Shown here one piece after another: positions 7,895 to 15,958 of a stretch of DNA of 64,000 bases. The notes beneath the pieces were generated by a model. The model did no database searches and was not told the origin of the DNA. It saw only the letters and a list, made by a program, of their open reading frames with translations. Origin of the DNA: Arthrobacter sp. Soil736 (GTDB lineage Bacteria > Actinomycetota > Actinomycetes > Actinomycetales > Micrococcaceae); assembly GCF_001428005.1 (NCBI RefSeq), contig NZ_LMSB01000001.1, positions 116,583 through 180,582 of the forward strand, read 5' to 3'. The stretch's first letter is position 1. Each line of letters starts with the position of its first letter. A program made the position numbers and the translations under genes.

Positions 7895-8776
7895 CTACAC
7901 GCCCGGCCACACCCACGGCTCCCGCGGCAGGGCCGCGGGATCGAATGCTTCGAGCGCCGACTCCAGGGACTCGCCGGGCAGCCCCAGCGATTCCAGGATC
8001 ATGCGGCGGACGGCGCCAGCGGGAATCCCGACAGCGGCCAGGTCCCCCAGCGTCACCGCGCCGTCGCGCTTCGCCAGCCGCGCGCCGTCGGAGTTCACCA
8101 CCAGCGGAACATGGGCATATTCCGGAACCGGCATATGCAGGAGGGAGGCAAGATATGCCTGCCTCGGCGTGGACGGCAGGAGGTCGTCGCCGCGGACCAC
8201 CTGGTCTATGCCTTGATCGGCATCGTCCACCACCACGGCCAGGTTGTACGCCGTCACGCCGTCGTTGCGGCGCAGCACGAAGTCGTCAACCACCCCCGTG
8301 TAGGCCCCGTGCAGAGTGTCCTGAACCGGCCATTCCGCCACCGTGGAACGCAGCCGGATGGCAGCGGGACGGGCGGACCGCTTGAACTCGAGTTCCGCCG
8401 TCGACAGCTCCCGGCAGGTCCCCGGGTAGGCGCCCTGCGGCGCATGCGGCGCGGACGGCGCCTCCTGGATCTCCCGGCGGGTGCAGAAGCACTCGTACGT
8501 GAGCCCGGCCGCCGCGAGCTCGGTGATCGCTGCCGTGTAGAGCGGTTCACGGTCGGTCTGGCGTACGACGGCGCCGTCCCAGGTCACGCCGAGGGCCGCC
8601 AGATCGCGGAGCTGCTCAGCCTCCGCGCCGGCGCGGGCGCGGTCGAGGTCCTCTACGCGCAGCAGGAACCGCCGGCCGGTGGAACGGGCGAAGAGCCACG
8701 CAAGGAGGGCCGTCCGGAGGTTTCCGACGTGCAGCTCACCGGACGGGCTGGGGGCGAAACGGCCAGCGCTGGTCAT
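7895..8776 (-). CDS. gluQ: Glutamyl-Q tRNA(Asp) synthetase
   Basis: 293 residues, the usual length for GluQRS, which lacks an anticodon-binding domain. The class I signature FAPSPSGELHVGNLRTALLAW (HIGH variant HVGN) is near the start. A cysteine-containing zinc region (YECFCTRREI to YPGTCREL) follows, then VRGDDLLPSTPRQ and the KMSKS-like LAKRDGAV. The enzyme activates glutamate without tRNA and attaches it to queuosine at position 34 of tRNA-Asp. ATG 8776 is the first plausible start. The HD gene begins 41 bases downstream on the same strand. Confidence 0.92.
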   Translation of the reverse strand: MTSAGRFAPSPSGELHVGNLRTALLAWLFARSTGRRFLLRVEDLDRARAGAEAEQLRDLAALGVTWDGAVVRQTDREPLYTAAITELAAAGLTYECFCTRREIQEAPSAPHAPQGAYPGTCRELSTAELEFKRSARPAAIRLRSTVAEWPVQDTLHGAYTGVVDDFVLRRNDGVTAYNLAVVVDDADQGIDQVVRGDDLLPSTPRQAYLASLLHMPVPEYAHVPLVVNSDGARLAKRDGAVTLGDLAAVGIPAGAVRRMILESLGLPGESLESALEAFDPAALPREPWVWPGV

Positions 8777-9111
8777 GCCCTCCAGCCTATGCCGAACAAC
8801 ACAAGAGCCCCTCAGCTACCGCGCACTCCGGCGGATAACCGGGGGTCGGTGGCTCAGGGGCTCTTGCCGTGCCGGCTCCGGGCTTCGGGGCTCCGTCCCC
8901 GGAGCTCCATCCTTCGAAACATGGCACTGCTTGCGGAAAGACGATGCGTGAACAAGTGTCAATCAGCGGCGGCCTCCTTGCGGGAAGCGTGGTCCAGGGG
9001 CCGGGTGGTGTGCCGGGGTCCTGTAGCCTGCGGGCGTTGGCGGTGGCCGCTTCCCTTGTTGCCACAATTTGACCAGAAGTCCTACAGTTGGCGCAACGGA
9101 CCTTGCCTTGG
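8777..9111. other. 335-bp divergent intergenic region (gluQ / Lrp)
   Basis: Apart from the hairpin at 8802-8866, this region holds a GC-rich inverted repeat near 8880-8912 and a TTGACA on the minus strand at 8956-8961. A possible minus-strand micro-ORF of about 22 residues (MFRRMELRGRS...) runs into the hairpin. No recognised gene is seen. Confidence 0.5.
8802..8866 (-). terminator. Hairpin with a minus-strand T-rich tail in a divergent region
   Basis: CAAGAGCCCCTCAGCTACC (8802-8820) pairs with 8848-8866 with two mismatches. Read on the minus strand, the stem is followed by TTGTGTTGTT, as expected of an intrinsic terminator. However, gluQ starts only 26 bases beyond it and no annotated gene runs into it from upstream. 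Confidence 0.55.
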
Positions 9112-9621
9112 ATGGTCAATCTGACCAACTCCAGATCCCTCGATACCCAGGAAGTGATCAGATTGCAGCAGCTCGACGCCACCGACCGGCGGATCCTCGC
9201 CGCCCTCGACGACGATCCGCGGCTCCCCATCATGGTGCTCGCCCAGCGCCTAGGCCTGGCCCGCGGAACGGTTCAGTCGCGCCTGGAGCGGATGACGGCG
9301 TCTGGCGCGCTCCGTCCCAACAGCAGCCGTGTGCTTCCCGCCGCCCTTGGGCGCGGCGTGGCGGCAGCGGTGAGCGCTGAGCTGGACCAGAGCCACCTCA
9401 ACGAGGCCATTGCGGCCCTCCGCGAGATCCCGGAGGTGCTGGAGTGCCATGCCCCGGCCGGCGACACTGACCTCCTGATCCGCGTGGTGGCCACCAGCCC
9501 GGATGACCTGTACCGGGTTTCCGAGGAGATCCGGCTGTGCCCGGGGATTGTGCGGACGTCCACGAGCATGTTCCTGCGCGAAGTGATTCCGTACCGGACT
9601 ACGGGGCTTCTAGGCGACTAA
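9112..9621 (+). CDS. Lrp/AsnC family transcriptional regulator
   Basis: About 169 residues. An N-terminal winged helix (LDATDRRILAALDDDPRLPIMVLAQRLGLARGTVQSRLERM) is followed by a RAM/Lrp effector domain with GDTDLLIRV and PGIVRTSTSMFL. Such proteins are octameric amino-acid-responsive regulators. The start is uncertain: ATG 9112 lacks a ribosome site, whereas TTG 9163 is preceded by AGGAAG and would begin MQQLDATDRR. A perfect operator-like palindrome covers 9113-9127 and supports the later start. A direct regulatory target is not obvious. The secreted protease gene lies downstream. Confidence 0.85.
   Translation: MVNLTNSRSLDTQEVIRLQQLDATDRRILAALDDDPRLPIMVLAQRLGLARGTVQSRLERMTASGALRPNSSRVLPAALGRGVAAAVSAELDQSHLNEAIAALREIPEVLECHAPAGDTDLLIRVVATSPDDLYRVSEEIRLCPGIVRTSTSMFLREVIPYRTTGLLGD
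9113..9127. promoter_or_regulatory. Operator-like palindrome, possible Lrp autoregulatory site
   Basis: TGGTCA-ATC-TGACCA is a perfect inverted repeat with a 3-nt centre at the very start of the Lrp reading frame. A related half-site TTTGACCAG lies about 45 bases upstream. Autoregulation is usual in Lrp genes, but binding here is inferred. Confidence 0.45.
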
Positions 9622-9806
9622 CGGGCGACAATCCGGGCGCCACGCCGATCTTGCGCAAATCATTGGAGAAAACTGCGGATATTCTGCCGGCCGTCCTGCG
9701 GTGCCGACTGTAGCCTGATCCTGCATCGGCTAGCGCTCCTCGCAGTCAGCCGTTGTGCACTCCACCCCAAGGTCTCCGCCAGGGTTCGGTCTCAATAAGG
9801 AACTCC

Positions 9807-12527
9807 ATGCGCCTAATTTCCCGTTCAATCGCCTCTGCGACCGGCCTGCTGGTTCTCGCCGCCGGACTCGTCGCCCTCCCGGCCAGCCCGTCGCTGGCGG
9901 CGGCGGACCCGGCAGTGGACGGTCCTGCTGCGCAGTTCGTCGAGGGGACGCCGCACGGGGATCACATGTTCGAGTCCGCCCCCGGGGTGCCCATGGACGG
10001 GCTTCCCACGGGACTCGCCCTCCAGACGGAGGCCGGGGCGGCGGCCTCGGCGCCCATCAAGGTCAAGCTGGTGATTGCCAAGCTGGCTGACAACAGGAAC
10101 ACCGTTCCCCTGGCCTCGGCCGAGCAGGCCGTCGCAGCCTCCAGCAACTACTGGAAGGCGATGTCCAACGGCCGCATCTCCATGACCGTTACCAGCCGCA
10201 CCACGGGCTTCCTGTCCGCCGCCAAATCAACGCAGTCCTACTACGACGTCATCAACACGATTACCAGGGAACTGAAGTGGAGCTACAGCGCGAACACCGC
10301 CCTTGTCGTCTTCGTCCCGACCCCCACACTCTCCTCCGGTGCCCTGGGCGCCGGCTACAGCAGCAACGGCAACAGCGGGCGCGTGCTGATGCCCCAGATC
10401 AGCAGCTATACCAACAGCGTGATCGCCCACGAGTTCGGTCACGTTCTGGGGTCCATGCATGCCGACGCGCTGCAGTGCAACAGCGGCGCCTCCGACGTCG
10501 GCACCACCAGCAGCGGACAGTTCACTGATTCCTCCTGCTACATCCGTGAATACGGCGACACCACCGACCTCATGGGCGCATCGCACCCGAGCATGCCGGT
10601 GATCAGCTCGCCCTTCTGGGACTGGAGGGGCCTCGGCCTTGGCAACGAAATCCGCGATCTCGGAGTGGCTGCCGGCGTGAAAAGCTACACGCTCAGGCCG
10701 TGGGGAGGCACCCTCGCCGGCCGCGCGGTCAAGTTCACGGACCCCGTCAGCAGGGAGGTTTACTACCTTGAACTGAGGCAGCCTGCCGGGTACGACAATT
10801 ACCTCGCCTCGGGATCAGCCGGCAACCGGGGCGTCAAGATCATCCAGCGCGGCGGGGCAACTCCTGCCTCCTCCCTAACGCTGATGCCTTCCACCATTCC
10901 GTTCAGCGGCTACTACAGCCCCAACCACGCCTGGCAGGCCGGCCGCACCTTCACCACCCACGCCGGGACGCGCGTGACCATCAACACCGTCACGGCCACT
11001 TCAGCCACCGTAACGATCGACGCGGACCTCGCGCTGCACACCAAGATCCAGTTCTCGGCAGGCGACTTCAACGGTGACGGCCGCGCGGATGCCATCTCAC
11101 GGGAAGCCGACGGTTCACTGCTTCTGCTCGCCGGCCAGGCCGGAAACAAGCTGGGTGCACCGGTCAGGATCGGCATCGGGTGGAGTGCCTTCAACACGGT
11201 CCTGGGCGACGGCGACTTCAACGGTGACGGCCGGGTTGACCTCATTGCACGGTCATCCGGCGGCGCCCTGTGGCTGTATCCCGGCACCGGCACCGGCGGC
11301 TTCCAGGCACGGAAGCAGATCGGGTCCGGCTGGGACATCTTCAAGCGCATCATTGCGGCCGGCGATTTCGACGGCGACGGGCGCCGCGACCTGATCGGCA
11401 TGCGCACCGACGGATCATTGTGGCTCTACCCGGGCAACGGGACCGGCGGCTTCCTGCCGGCGAAGCAGGTGGGGTCCGGCTGGCAGGGATTCACTGCCCT
11501 GGCAGCGGCCGGCGGACTCACCGACGGAGCCCCCGGCCTGCTGGCACGGAGCAGCGACGGCACCGTCTACCTCTACCCGGGCACCGGAACGGGCGGGTTC
11601 CTGGCCCGCACCACCCTGGCGACCGGCTGGAACGCCGCAGCCGACCTGATGGGCGGCCACGACTTCACCGCCGACGGCCTCACCGACGTCCTGGTTGCCA
11701 GCAAGACCGGCGCCCTGACGGCGTACCCCGGAAACGGGGGCGGCGGCTTCGCGGTCAAGCTGAAGATCGGCTTCGGCTGGAACGCGTTCAGCCAGGTCTG
11801 GGAGGCCGGCGACTTCGATGGCGACGGCAAGCCGGATGTCCTGGCCCGTTCCGCCGACGGCGCGTTGAGGCTCTACTCCGGAAACGGTTCCGGCGGGTTC
11901 CGTGCCGCCCGCCAGATCGGCAGCGGCTGGCAGGGCTTCGACCAGGTGCTCTCGGCGGGCAACTTCAACGGCGCCGGCGGCCCGGACCTCGTAGCCCGGC
12001 AGGCGGACGGCTCGTTCTGGCTCTACCCGACCGACGGGAAGGGAACCTTCCTGGCCCCGAAGAAGATCGGCAGCGGTTGGAGTATTTTCACGCGGATGCT
12101 GGCACCAGGCGACTTCTCCGGCGACGGGCGCAACGACGTCATCGGCCAGTCCGAGGACGGCAAGCTCTGGCTGTATCCGGGCAACGGAACCGGCGGCTTC
12201 CTGGCACGCAAGGAGATCGGCTCCGGCTGGGGCATCTTCGACCAGGTGATTGCGGCGAATGACTTCAACGGTGACGGGAAGGCCGACATCATGGCCCGTA
12301 CCGCGGACGGCAACCTCTGGCTCTACCCCGGCAACGGAGCCTCCGGCTTCCTCGCCCGCAAGCAGCTCGGCACCGGCTGGGACGTCTTCCAGTCCCTGGC
12401 CAGCGTGGGCCGGTTCGCCGGAACAGCCAACCCGAACGTCCTCTCCACGTCGGCCGACGGGACGCTCTGGCTCCACACGGGCACGGGGACGGGCGCCCTC
12501 CAGAACGTTGTCCTGAATCCCCGCTGA
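9807..12527 (+). CDS. Secreted metzincin-like metalloprotease with FG-GAP-type repeats
   Basis: 906 residues from ATG 9807, with AAGG at 9797-9800. A signal peptide (MRLISRSIASATGLLVLAAG to SLAA, cut near residue 32) directs export. The catalytic region has HEFGHVLGSMH (H208, H212, H218), the zinc pattern HExxHxxGxxH of metzincins, with a possible Met-turn at DLMG. From about residue 410, ten tandem repeats of about 49 residues follow, each with a GDFNGDGRxD calcium-type loop, LWLYPGNGTGGF and IGSGW. These resemble VCBS/FG-GAP beta-propeller blades. An extracellular protein-degrading or adhesive role is inferred. The gene stands alone and ends at a strong terminator. Confidence 0.82.
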   Translation: MRLISRSIASATGLLVLAAGLVALPASPSLAAADPAVDGPAAQFVEGTPHGDHMFESAPGVPMDGLPTGLALQTEAGAAASAPIKVKLVIAKLADNRNTVPLASAEQAVAASSNYWKAMSNGRISMTVTSRTTGFLSAAKSTQSYYDVINTITRELKWSYSANTALVVFVPTPTLSSGALGAGYSSNGNSGRVLMPQISSYTNSVIAHEFGHVLGSMHADALQCNSGASDVGTTSSGQFTDSSCYIREYGDTTDLMGASHPSMPVISSPFWDWRGLGLGNEIRDLGVAAGVKSYTLRPWGGTLAGRAVKFTDPVSREVYYLELRQPAGYDNYLASGSAGNRGVKIIQRGGATPASSLTLMPSTIPFSGYYSPNHAWQAGRTFTTHAGTRVTINTVTATSATVTIDADLALHTKIQFSAGDFNGDGRADAISREADGSLLLLAGQAGNKLGAPVRIGIGWSAFNTVLGDGDFNGDGRVDLIARSSGGALWLYPGTGTGGFQARKQIGSGWDIFKRIIAAGDFDGDGRRDLIGMRTDGSLWLYPGNGTGGFLPAKQVGSGWQGFTALAAAGGLTDGAPGLLARSSDGTVYLYPGTGTGGFLARTTLATGWNAAADLMGGHDFTADGLTDVLVASKTGALTAYPGNGGGGFAVKLKIGFGWNAFSQVWEAGDFDGDGKPDVLARSADGALRLYSGNGSGGFRAARQIGSGWQGFDQVLSAGNFNGAGGPDLVARQADGSFWLYPTDGKGTFLAPKKIGSGWSIFTRMLAPGDFSGDGRNDVIGQSEDGKLWLYPGNGTGGFLARKEIGSGWGIFDQVIAANDFNGDGKADIMARTADGNLWLYPGNGASGFLARKQLGTGWDVFQSLASVGRFAGTANPNVLSTSADGTLWLHTGTGTGALQNVVLNPR

Positions 12528-12547
12528 GCCCGGGGCTGACAACAACG

Positions 12548-12582
12548 GGCCGGCCGCGGAAGTCACCTTCCCGCGGCCGGCC
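12548..12582. terminator. Bidirectional terminator hairpin
   Basis: GGCCGGCCGCGGAAG pairs with CTTCCCGCGGCCGGCC (one bulged C) around TCAC. It sits between the convergent protease and Lrp genes. Confidence 0.75.
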
Positions 12583-12649
12583 GCACTCCATTACCCAGCT
12601 CCTTGCCCAGAAGGGCCGCGTCCAGAGAGGGCGGTTCAGACGAGGCCGC

Positions 12650-13105
12650 TCAGACGGGCGGGCCGGCGTTCGACTTCAGGTTCTTCATCACCAGCGTCGA
12701 GGTCAGCCGTTCCACGCCCGGGAGGGACGTCAGTTCGCTGTCGTAGAAGCGCTGGTACGACGGAAGGTCCGCGGCAATCACCTTCAGCAGGTAGTCCGGG
12801 GAGCCGAACAGCCGCTGGGCCTCCACGATGTTGGGGTTCCCGGCCACGCGGTTCTCGAAGATCTCCATGGTGGGCCGGTCCACCTGCCGCAGCGTCACGA
12901 AGACTATCGCCTCAAAACCGAGCCCGACGGCGGCCGGGTCGATGTCCGCTTTATAGCCGCGGATCACGCCGGACGACTCGAGGTCCCGGAGCCGGCGGTG
13001 GCACGGCGCCACGGTCAGGCCCACCTTCGCGGCGAGGGCCGTGGCAGTCATCCGCCCGTCCTCTTTGAGGTAGCGCAAAATATTTCTGTCGATATGGTCG
13101 ATCAC
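12650..13105 (-). CDS. Lrp/AsnC family transcriptional regulator
   Basis: 151 residues, the standard Lrp length. The helix-turn-helix is IDRNILRYLKEDGRMTATALAAKVGLTVAPCHRRLRDLESSG, followed by the effector domain with GSPDYLLKVIAADLPSYQRF. It starts at GTG 13105. TAAGAT at 13112-13117 lies six bases before the start codon on the minus strand, the spacing expected of a leaderless transcript. It is divergent from a LysE-type exporter, the classic arrangement in which an Lrp protein controls amino-acid efflux. The exported amino acid is not known. Confidence 0.9.
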   Translation of the reverse strand: MIDHIDRNILRYLKEDGRMTATALAAKVGLTVAPCHRRLRDLESSGVIRGYKADIDPAAVGLGFEAIVFVTLRQVDRPTMEIFENRVAGNPNIVEAQRLFGSPDYLLKVIAADLPSYQRFYDSELTSLPGVERLTSTLVMKNLKSNAGPPV

Positions 13106-13111
13106 GCAAAT

Positions 13112-13117
13112 ATCTTA
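13112..13117 (-). promoter_or_regulatory. Candidate -10 element for a leaderless Lrp transcript
   Basis: TAAGAT on the minus strand ends six bases upstream of the GTG start at 13105. No Shine-Dalgarno sequence is present. The spacing would put transcription initiation at or next to the start codon. Confidence 0.4.
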
Positions 13118-13208
13118 CTCCCGCAGCGGCGATCTGCGCGAAAACAGTGAACACTTATGGCGGCAATTTGCCTAGGCTTTTCCTGTAACCGTCAGTCAGG
13201 AGCCCGCC

Positions 13209-13856
13209 GTGAATCTTCAGCTTTTCCTAGCGTTCGTGGTGGTCGCCGCCGTCCTCGCCTGCACGCCCGGAGTGGACTGGGCCTACTCCATCACGGCGGG
13301 CCTGGGGCGCCGCAGCTTTGTGCCCGCGGTGGCCGGCCTGTGCAGCGGCTACGTCCTTCACACCGCCCTCATGGTGGCGGGCCTGGCCGCCCTCCTGGCC
13401 GGCATGCCGGGGGTCCTGGGCTGGATCACCGTTGCCGGAGCCGCCTACCTGCTCTGGCTCGGAACCGCCACCATCAGGTCCTGGCGGGGTGCGAGCTTCA
13501 CCGCAGCGGCTGCCGTCGACAACCCCGGGCAGAACCAGCTCCGGACCTTCCTCCAGGGAATGGGGACCAGCGGAATCAACCCCAAGGGCCTGCTCTTCTA
13601 CGTGGCGCTCGTGCCGCAGTTCGTCAGCGCCGAGGCGCCGCTGCCCGTGCCGGTGCAGTCGGGACTGCTCGGGCTGACGTTCGTGCTGCTGGCAGCCGTC
13701 GTCTACACGTGCGTGGCCTTGCTGTCGCGGAAGCTTCTGCAGTCCCGGCCCGGCGCCGCGCGCAAGGTGACGCTGGCCAGCGGGATCATCATGGTGGGCC
13801 TCGGCGCGGTGCTGCTCTCCGAACAGCTTCTCCCCCTCATCGCGGGCCTGGCCTAG
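13209..13856 (+). CDS. LysE/RhtB family amino-acid exporter
   Basis: 215 residues with five to six membrane helices. The start MNLQLFLAFVVVAAVLACTPGVDW and the motif GINPKGLLFYVALVPQFV are typical of the LysE superfamily, which exports amino acids by proton antiport in the inner membrane. GTG 13209 follows AGGAG at 13198-13202. Expression is probably controlled by the divergent Lrp regulator 103 bases away. The gene converges with the NTF2-like gene, leaving 11 bases between stops. Confidence 0.9.
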   Translation: MNLQLFLAFVVVAAVLACTPGVDWAYSITAGLGRRSFVPAVAGLCSGYVLHTALMVAGLAALLAGMPGVLGWITVAGAAYLLWLGTATIRSWRGASFTAAAAVDNPGQNQLRTFLQGMGTSGINPKGLLFYVALVPQFVSAEAPLPVPVQSGLLGLTFVLLAAVVYTCVALLSRKLLQSRPGAARKVTLASGIIMVGLGAVLLSEQLLPLIAGLA

Positions 13857-13867
13857 CCCGGGCCAGC

Positions 13868-14227
13868 TCAGGTCTTGCGCTCCATGAACCACTCGGTGAA
13901 GGCGCTTGCCCGTCCGCCCGGGCCAAGCCTGATCACCCAAAGGTTCTCGTAGCTCGGCCTGTCATCGAGGTAGGTGGTGCGCCCCTGCACGAAAGCGAGA
14001 TCGCCGTCGGTTCCCAGGACGGACCACTCGAATCTCCAGTCCCCGGGCTTGTCCGCGGAGGCGATCCACTTTTCCACGATCTGTTCGCGTCCGCGCCAGG
14101 CGTCCGGGTCATACGGGTGGGTGGCGTAGACGGCATCCTCGGTGAACAGTGCCCGGATGTCGTCGGCCGCGTTGGAGGTCCAGGCCCGGATGTAGCCCTC
14201 CACCCAGCTGCTGATTGCGTCGGTCAT
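13868..14227 (-). CDS. NTF2-like/SnoaL family protein
   Basis: 119 residues with the cone-shaped NTF2 fold pattern: helix VEGYIRAWTSNAADDIRALFTEDAVYATHPYDPDAWRGREQIVEKWI, then strands WRFEWSVLGTDGDLAFVQGRTTYL and ENLWVIRLGPGGRASAFTEWFMER. Members range from ketosteroid-isomerase-like enzymes to non-catalytic binding proteins, and no catalytic residue can be assigned. It is probably transcribed alone. It starts at ATG 14227. Confidence 0.78.
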   Translation of the reverse strand: MTDAISSWVEGYIRAWTSNAADDIRALFTEDAVYATHPYDPDAWRGREQIVEKWIASADKPGDWRFEWSVLGTDGDLAFVQGRTTYLDDRPSYENLWVIRLGPGGRASAFTEWFMERKT

Positions 14228-14285
14228 TTGTCCGTTCTACTCCGGCGGACCGCCGCTCACAAGGGCCACGGGACCGGCACCAGCG

Positions 14286-15248
14286 TCAGTCCCCGTCCAG
14301 TTCCTTCCACTCCTGCTCCCACAGCCGGCGCTCCTCGACATCCTTGCGGATGACCTCGAACGTCTCGAGCTCGGCACGCCGGCGCCGCCAGTCCCGCGGG
14401 TTCAGGGACTTGCGGCCGTTATCCAGCACGAGCAGGGCCCTGTCGGTCAGGGCGTCGTTGCGCAGCGCCATGCTGGTTTTGCGCCGCCGCAGGACCTCCT
14501 TCAGCGCCCGCTGCGCGTGCTCGTGGGCGCCGAGCCGGCGCAGCGAACGCGCCCGGACCAGCAGCAGGGCGGCGGAGAGGTCATCTGCGTTGAGCAGCCC
14601 TTCCGTCCAGACCACAACCTCCTGGTCCCGCCCGAGGGTGTAGGCCAGCGCGCACTTCGCGAGTGCGGTGGGCAACGACGGCGGCAGCATGGAGAGCGCT
14701 TCCAGCGCAGCGACCGTCTGGCCCGTCTCGCGCAGGGAATGCGACAGGGCCAGGAACACCGACTCCTCGCTGAACAGCACCGGGACTTCGACGCGCTCGG
14801 CGACTTCCACCCGGGTGACCACGCGGGTCAGGTAGCTGGCCGCGAACTGGTTCGCGTCGTCGTCGTTCCTGATGCTGAGGCCGCGCTGCAGCAGCTCCAC
14901 GGCTCGCAGGTAGCCGCCCTGTTTGTGGGCGAGCAGCCCGGCCATCACGTAGCACAGGCCCGCCCAGCCGGGGTATTCGCGGGCGGCGGCGATCAGCCGG
15001 TTGGGGTCGGTGCTGGCGAAGATGGCGTCGTAGACGGCCCTGGCGGCCTTGCCTGGGAGGATCCTGAGCCTGGGGACGCTGCCGTCCACACTGATCCGGG
15101 CGGAGTCCCTGCCGCCAAGCACGCCGTGGAGCAGCCCGCCGACGCCGTCGGCAATTTCCTTCACCGGGGTGCGGACCTGACCGCCGCCGAACGGCGTGAG
15201 GTCGCGGGTGTCGCGGTAGATCGGTCCTGGAATCTGCCCCGCGGTCAT
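14286..15248 (-). CDS. TPR-like helical protein of unknown function
   Basis: 320 residues. The middle (about 95-290) is a run of paired helices with TPR character (YPGWAGLCYVMAGLLAHKQGGYLRAVELLQRGLSIR; ALLLVRARSLRRLGAHEHAQRALKEVLRRR). The N-terminal 70 residues carry PIYRDTRDLTPFGGG, and the C terminus is a charged Arg/Glu helix. There is no signal peptide or membrane segment. A scaffold or protein-binding role is suggested by the fold only. The DUF456 gene lies 26 bases upstream on the same strand and may share its transcript. Confidence 0.7.
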   Translation of the reverse strand: MTAGQIPGPIYRDTRDLTPFGGGQVRTPVKEIADGVGGLLHGVLGGRDSARISVDGSVPRLRILPGKAARAVYDAIFASTDPNRLIAAAREYPGWAGLCYVMAGLLAHKQGGYLRAVELLQRGLSIRNDDDANQFAASYLTRVVTRVEVAERVEVPVLFSEESVFLALSHSLRETGQTVAALEALSMLPPSLPTALAKCALAYTLGRDQEVVVWTEGLLNADDLSAALLLVRARSLRRLGAHEHAQRALKEVLRRRKTSMALRNDALTDRALLVLDNGRKSLNPRDWRRRRAELETFEVIRKDVEERRLWEQEWKELDGD

Positions 15249-15274
15249 TCCTCCATGCTAATAGCCAGGAGAAA

Positions 15275-15778
15275 CTAGCCCGAAGCCGCGGCCACCCACA
15301 CGCCGATGACCCAGGTGCTGGCGGCAAGGCAGGCCAGCCCGAACTCCGCGAGGATGCCCAGGCCGGTGGCTTTGAGCGCCGCCCAGCTGGTGGTCAGGGC
15401 GGTGCGGAAGTCGCGGGTGCGGTGGAGTTCGCTGAGCAGGAGCCCGGCGGCGAAGCCAACGAACAGGCCCACCACGGGAATGACGAACATTCCCGCGATG
15501 CCCAGCACGATGCCGGCCGCGACGCTCCGGTTGGGGATCCTGTGCCGCCTGAGTTTCCGGCCGGCGAGCACCGCGCTGGCAGCCATGCCGGCCAGCACGA
15601 AAATCATGCCGATGGTGAAAACCACCCAGCCGGTGGTGCCTTCGCCGCCCCAGATGGCCCAGGCCAGCAGGCCCAGACCGATCAGGAAGCTGCCGGGCAG
15701 CACCGGGATGACGGTGCCGGCCACGCCCACGAGGATGGCCAGGCCGCACAGGACGGTCACTACGGTCTGGGCGTTCAT
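15275..15778 (-). CDS. DUF456 membrane protein
   Basis: 167 residues with about five membrane helices. The pattern GVAGTVIPVLPGSFLIGLGLLAWA and the glycine-rich GMFVIPVVGLFVGFAAGLLLSEL are typical of DUF456, a glycine-zipper-type inner-membrane family without known activity. ATG 15778. It is the first gene of a probable two-gene unit with the TPR-like gene. Confidence 0.82.
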   Translation of the reverse strand: MNAQTVVTVLCGLAILVGVAGTVIPVLPGSFLIGLGLLAWAIWGGEGTTGWVVFTIGMIFVLAGMAASAVLAGRKLRRHRIPNRSVAAGIVLGIAGMFVIPVVGLFVGFAAGLLLSELHRTRDFRTALTTSWAALKATGLGILAEFGLACLAASTWVIGVWVAAASG

Positions 15779-15860
15779 TCCCCCAGTCTAGGGTTCCAGC
15801 CCGGGGTTCCGCGGGCCGGCGGTGAGGCAGCGCGGCGCCGGCCGTCCGTTCCGGGAACGA

Positions 15861-15900
15861 CGACGGCGGTGCCTCCCCAGCACGGGAGGCACTGCCGTCG
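15861..15900 (-). terminator. Terminator after malic enzyme
   Basis: CGACGGCGGTGCCTCCC (15861-15877) pairs with GGGAGGCACTGCCGTCG (15884-15900) with a single G-T pair, 58 bases past the malic enzyme stop. Confidence 0.7.
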
Positions 15901-15958
15901 GGCTTCAGTCAGCCGTCTCAGCTGCCGTAAGGGTCAGCGGCTCTCAGGCTGCCGCCCC

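Noticed and set aside
11415..12566. 383-residue antisense frame over the FG-GAP repeats
   Set aside because: Its internal periodicity only mirrors the repeats of the true gene.
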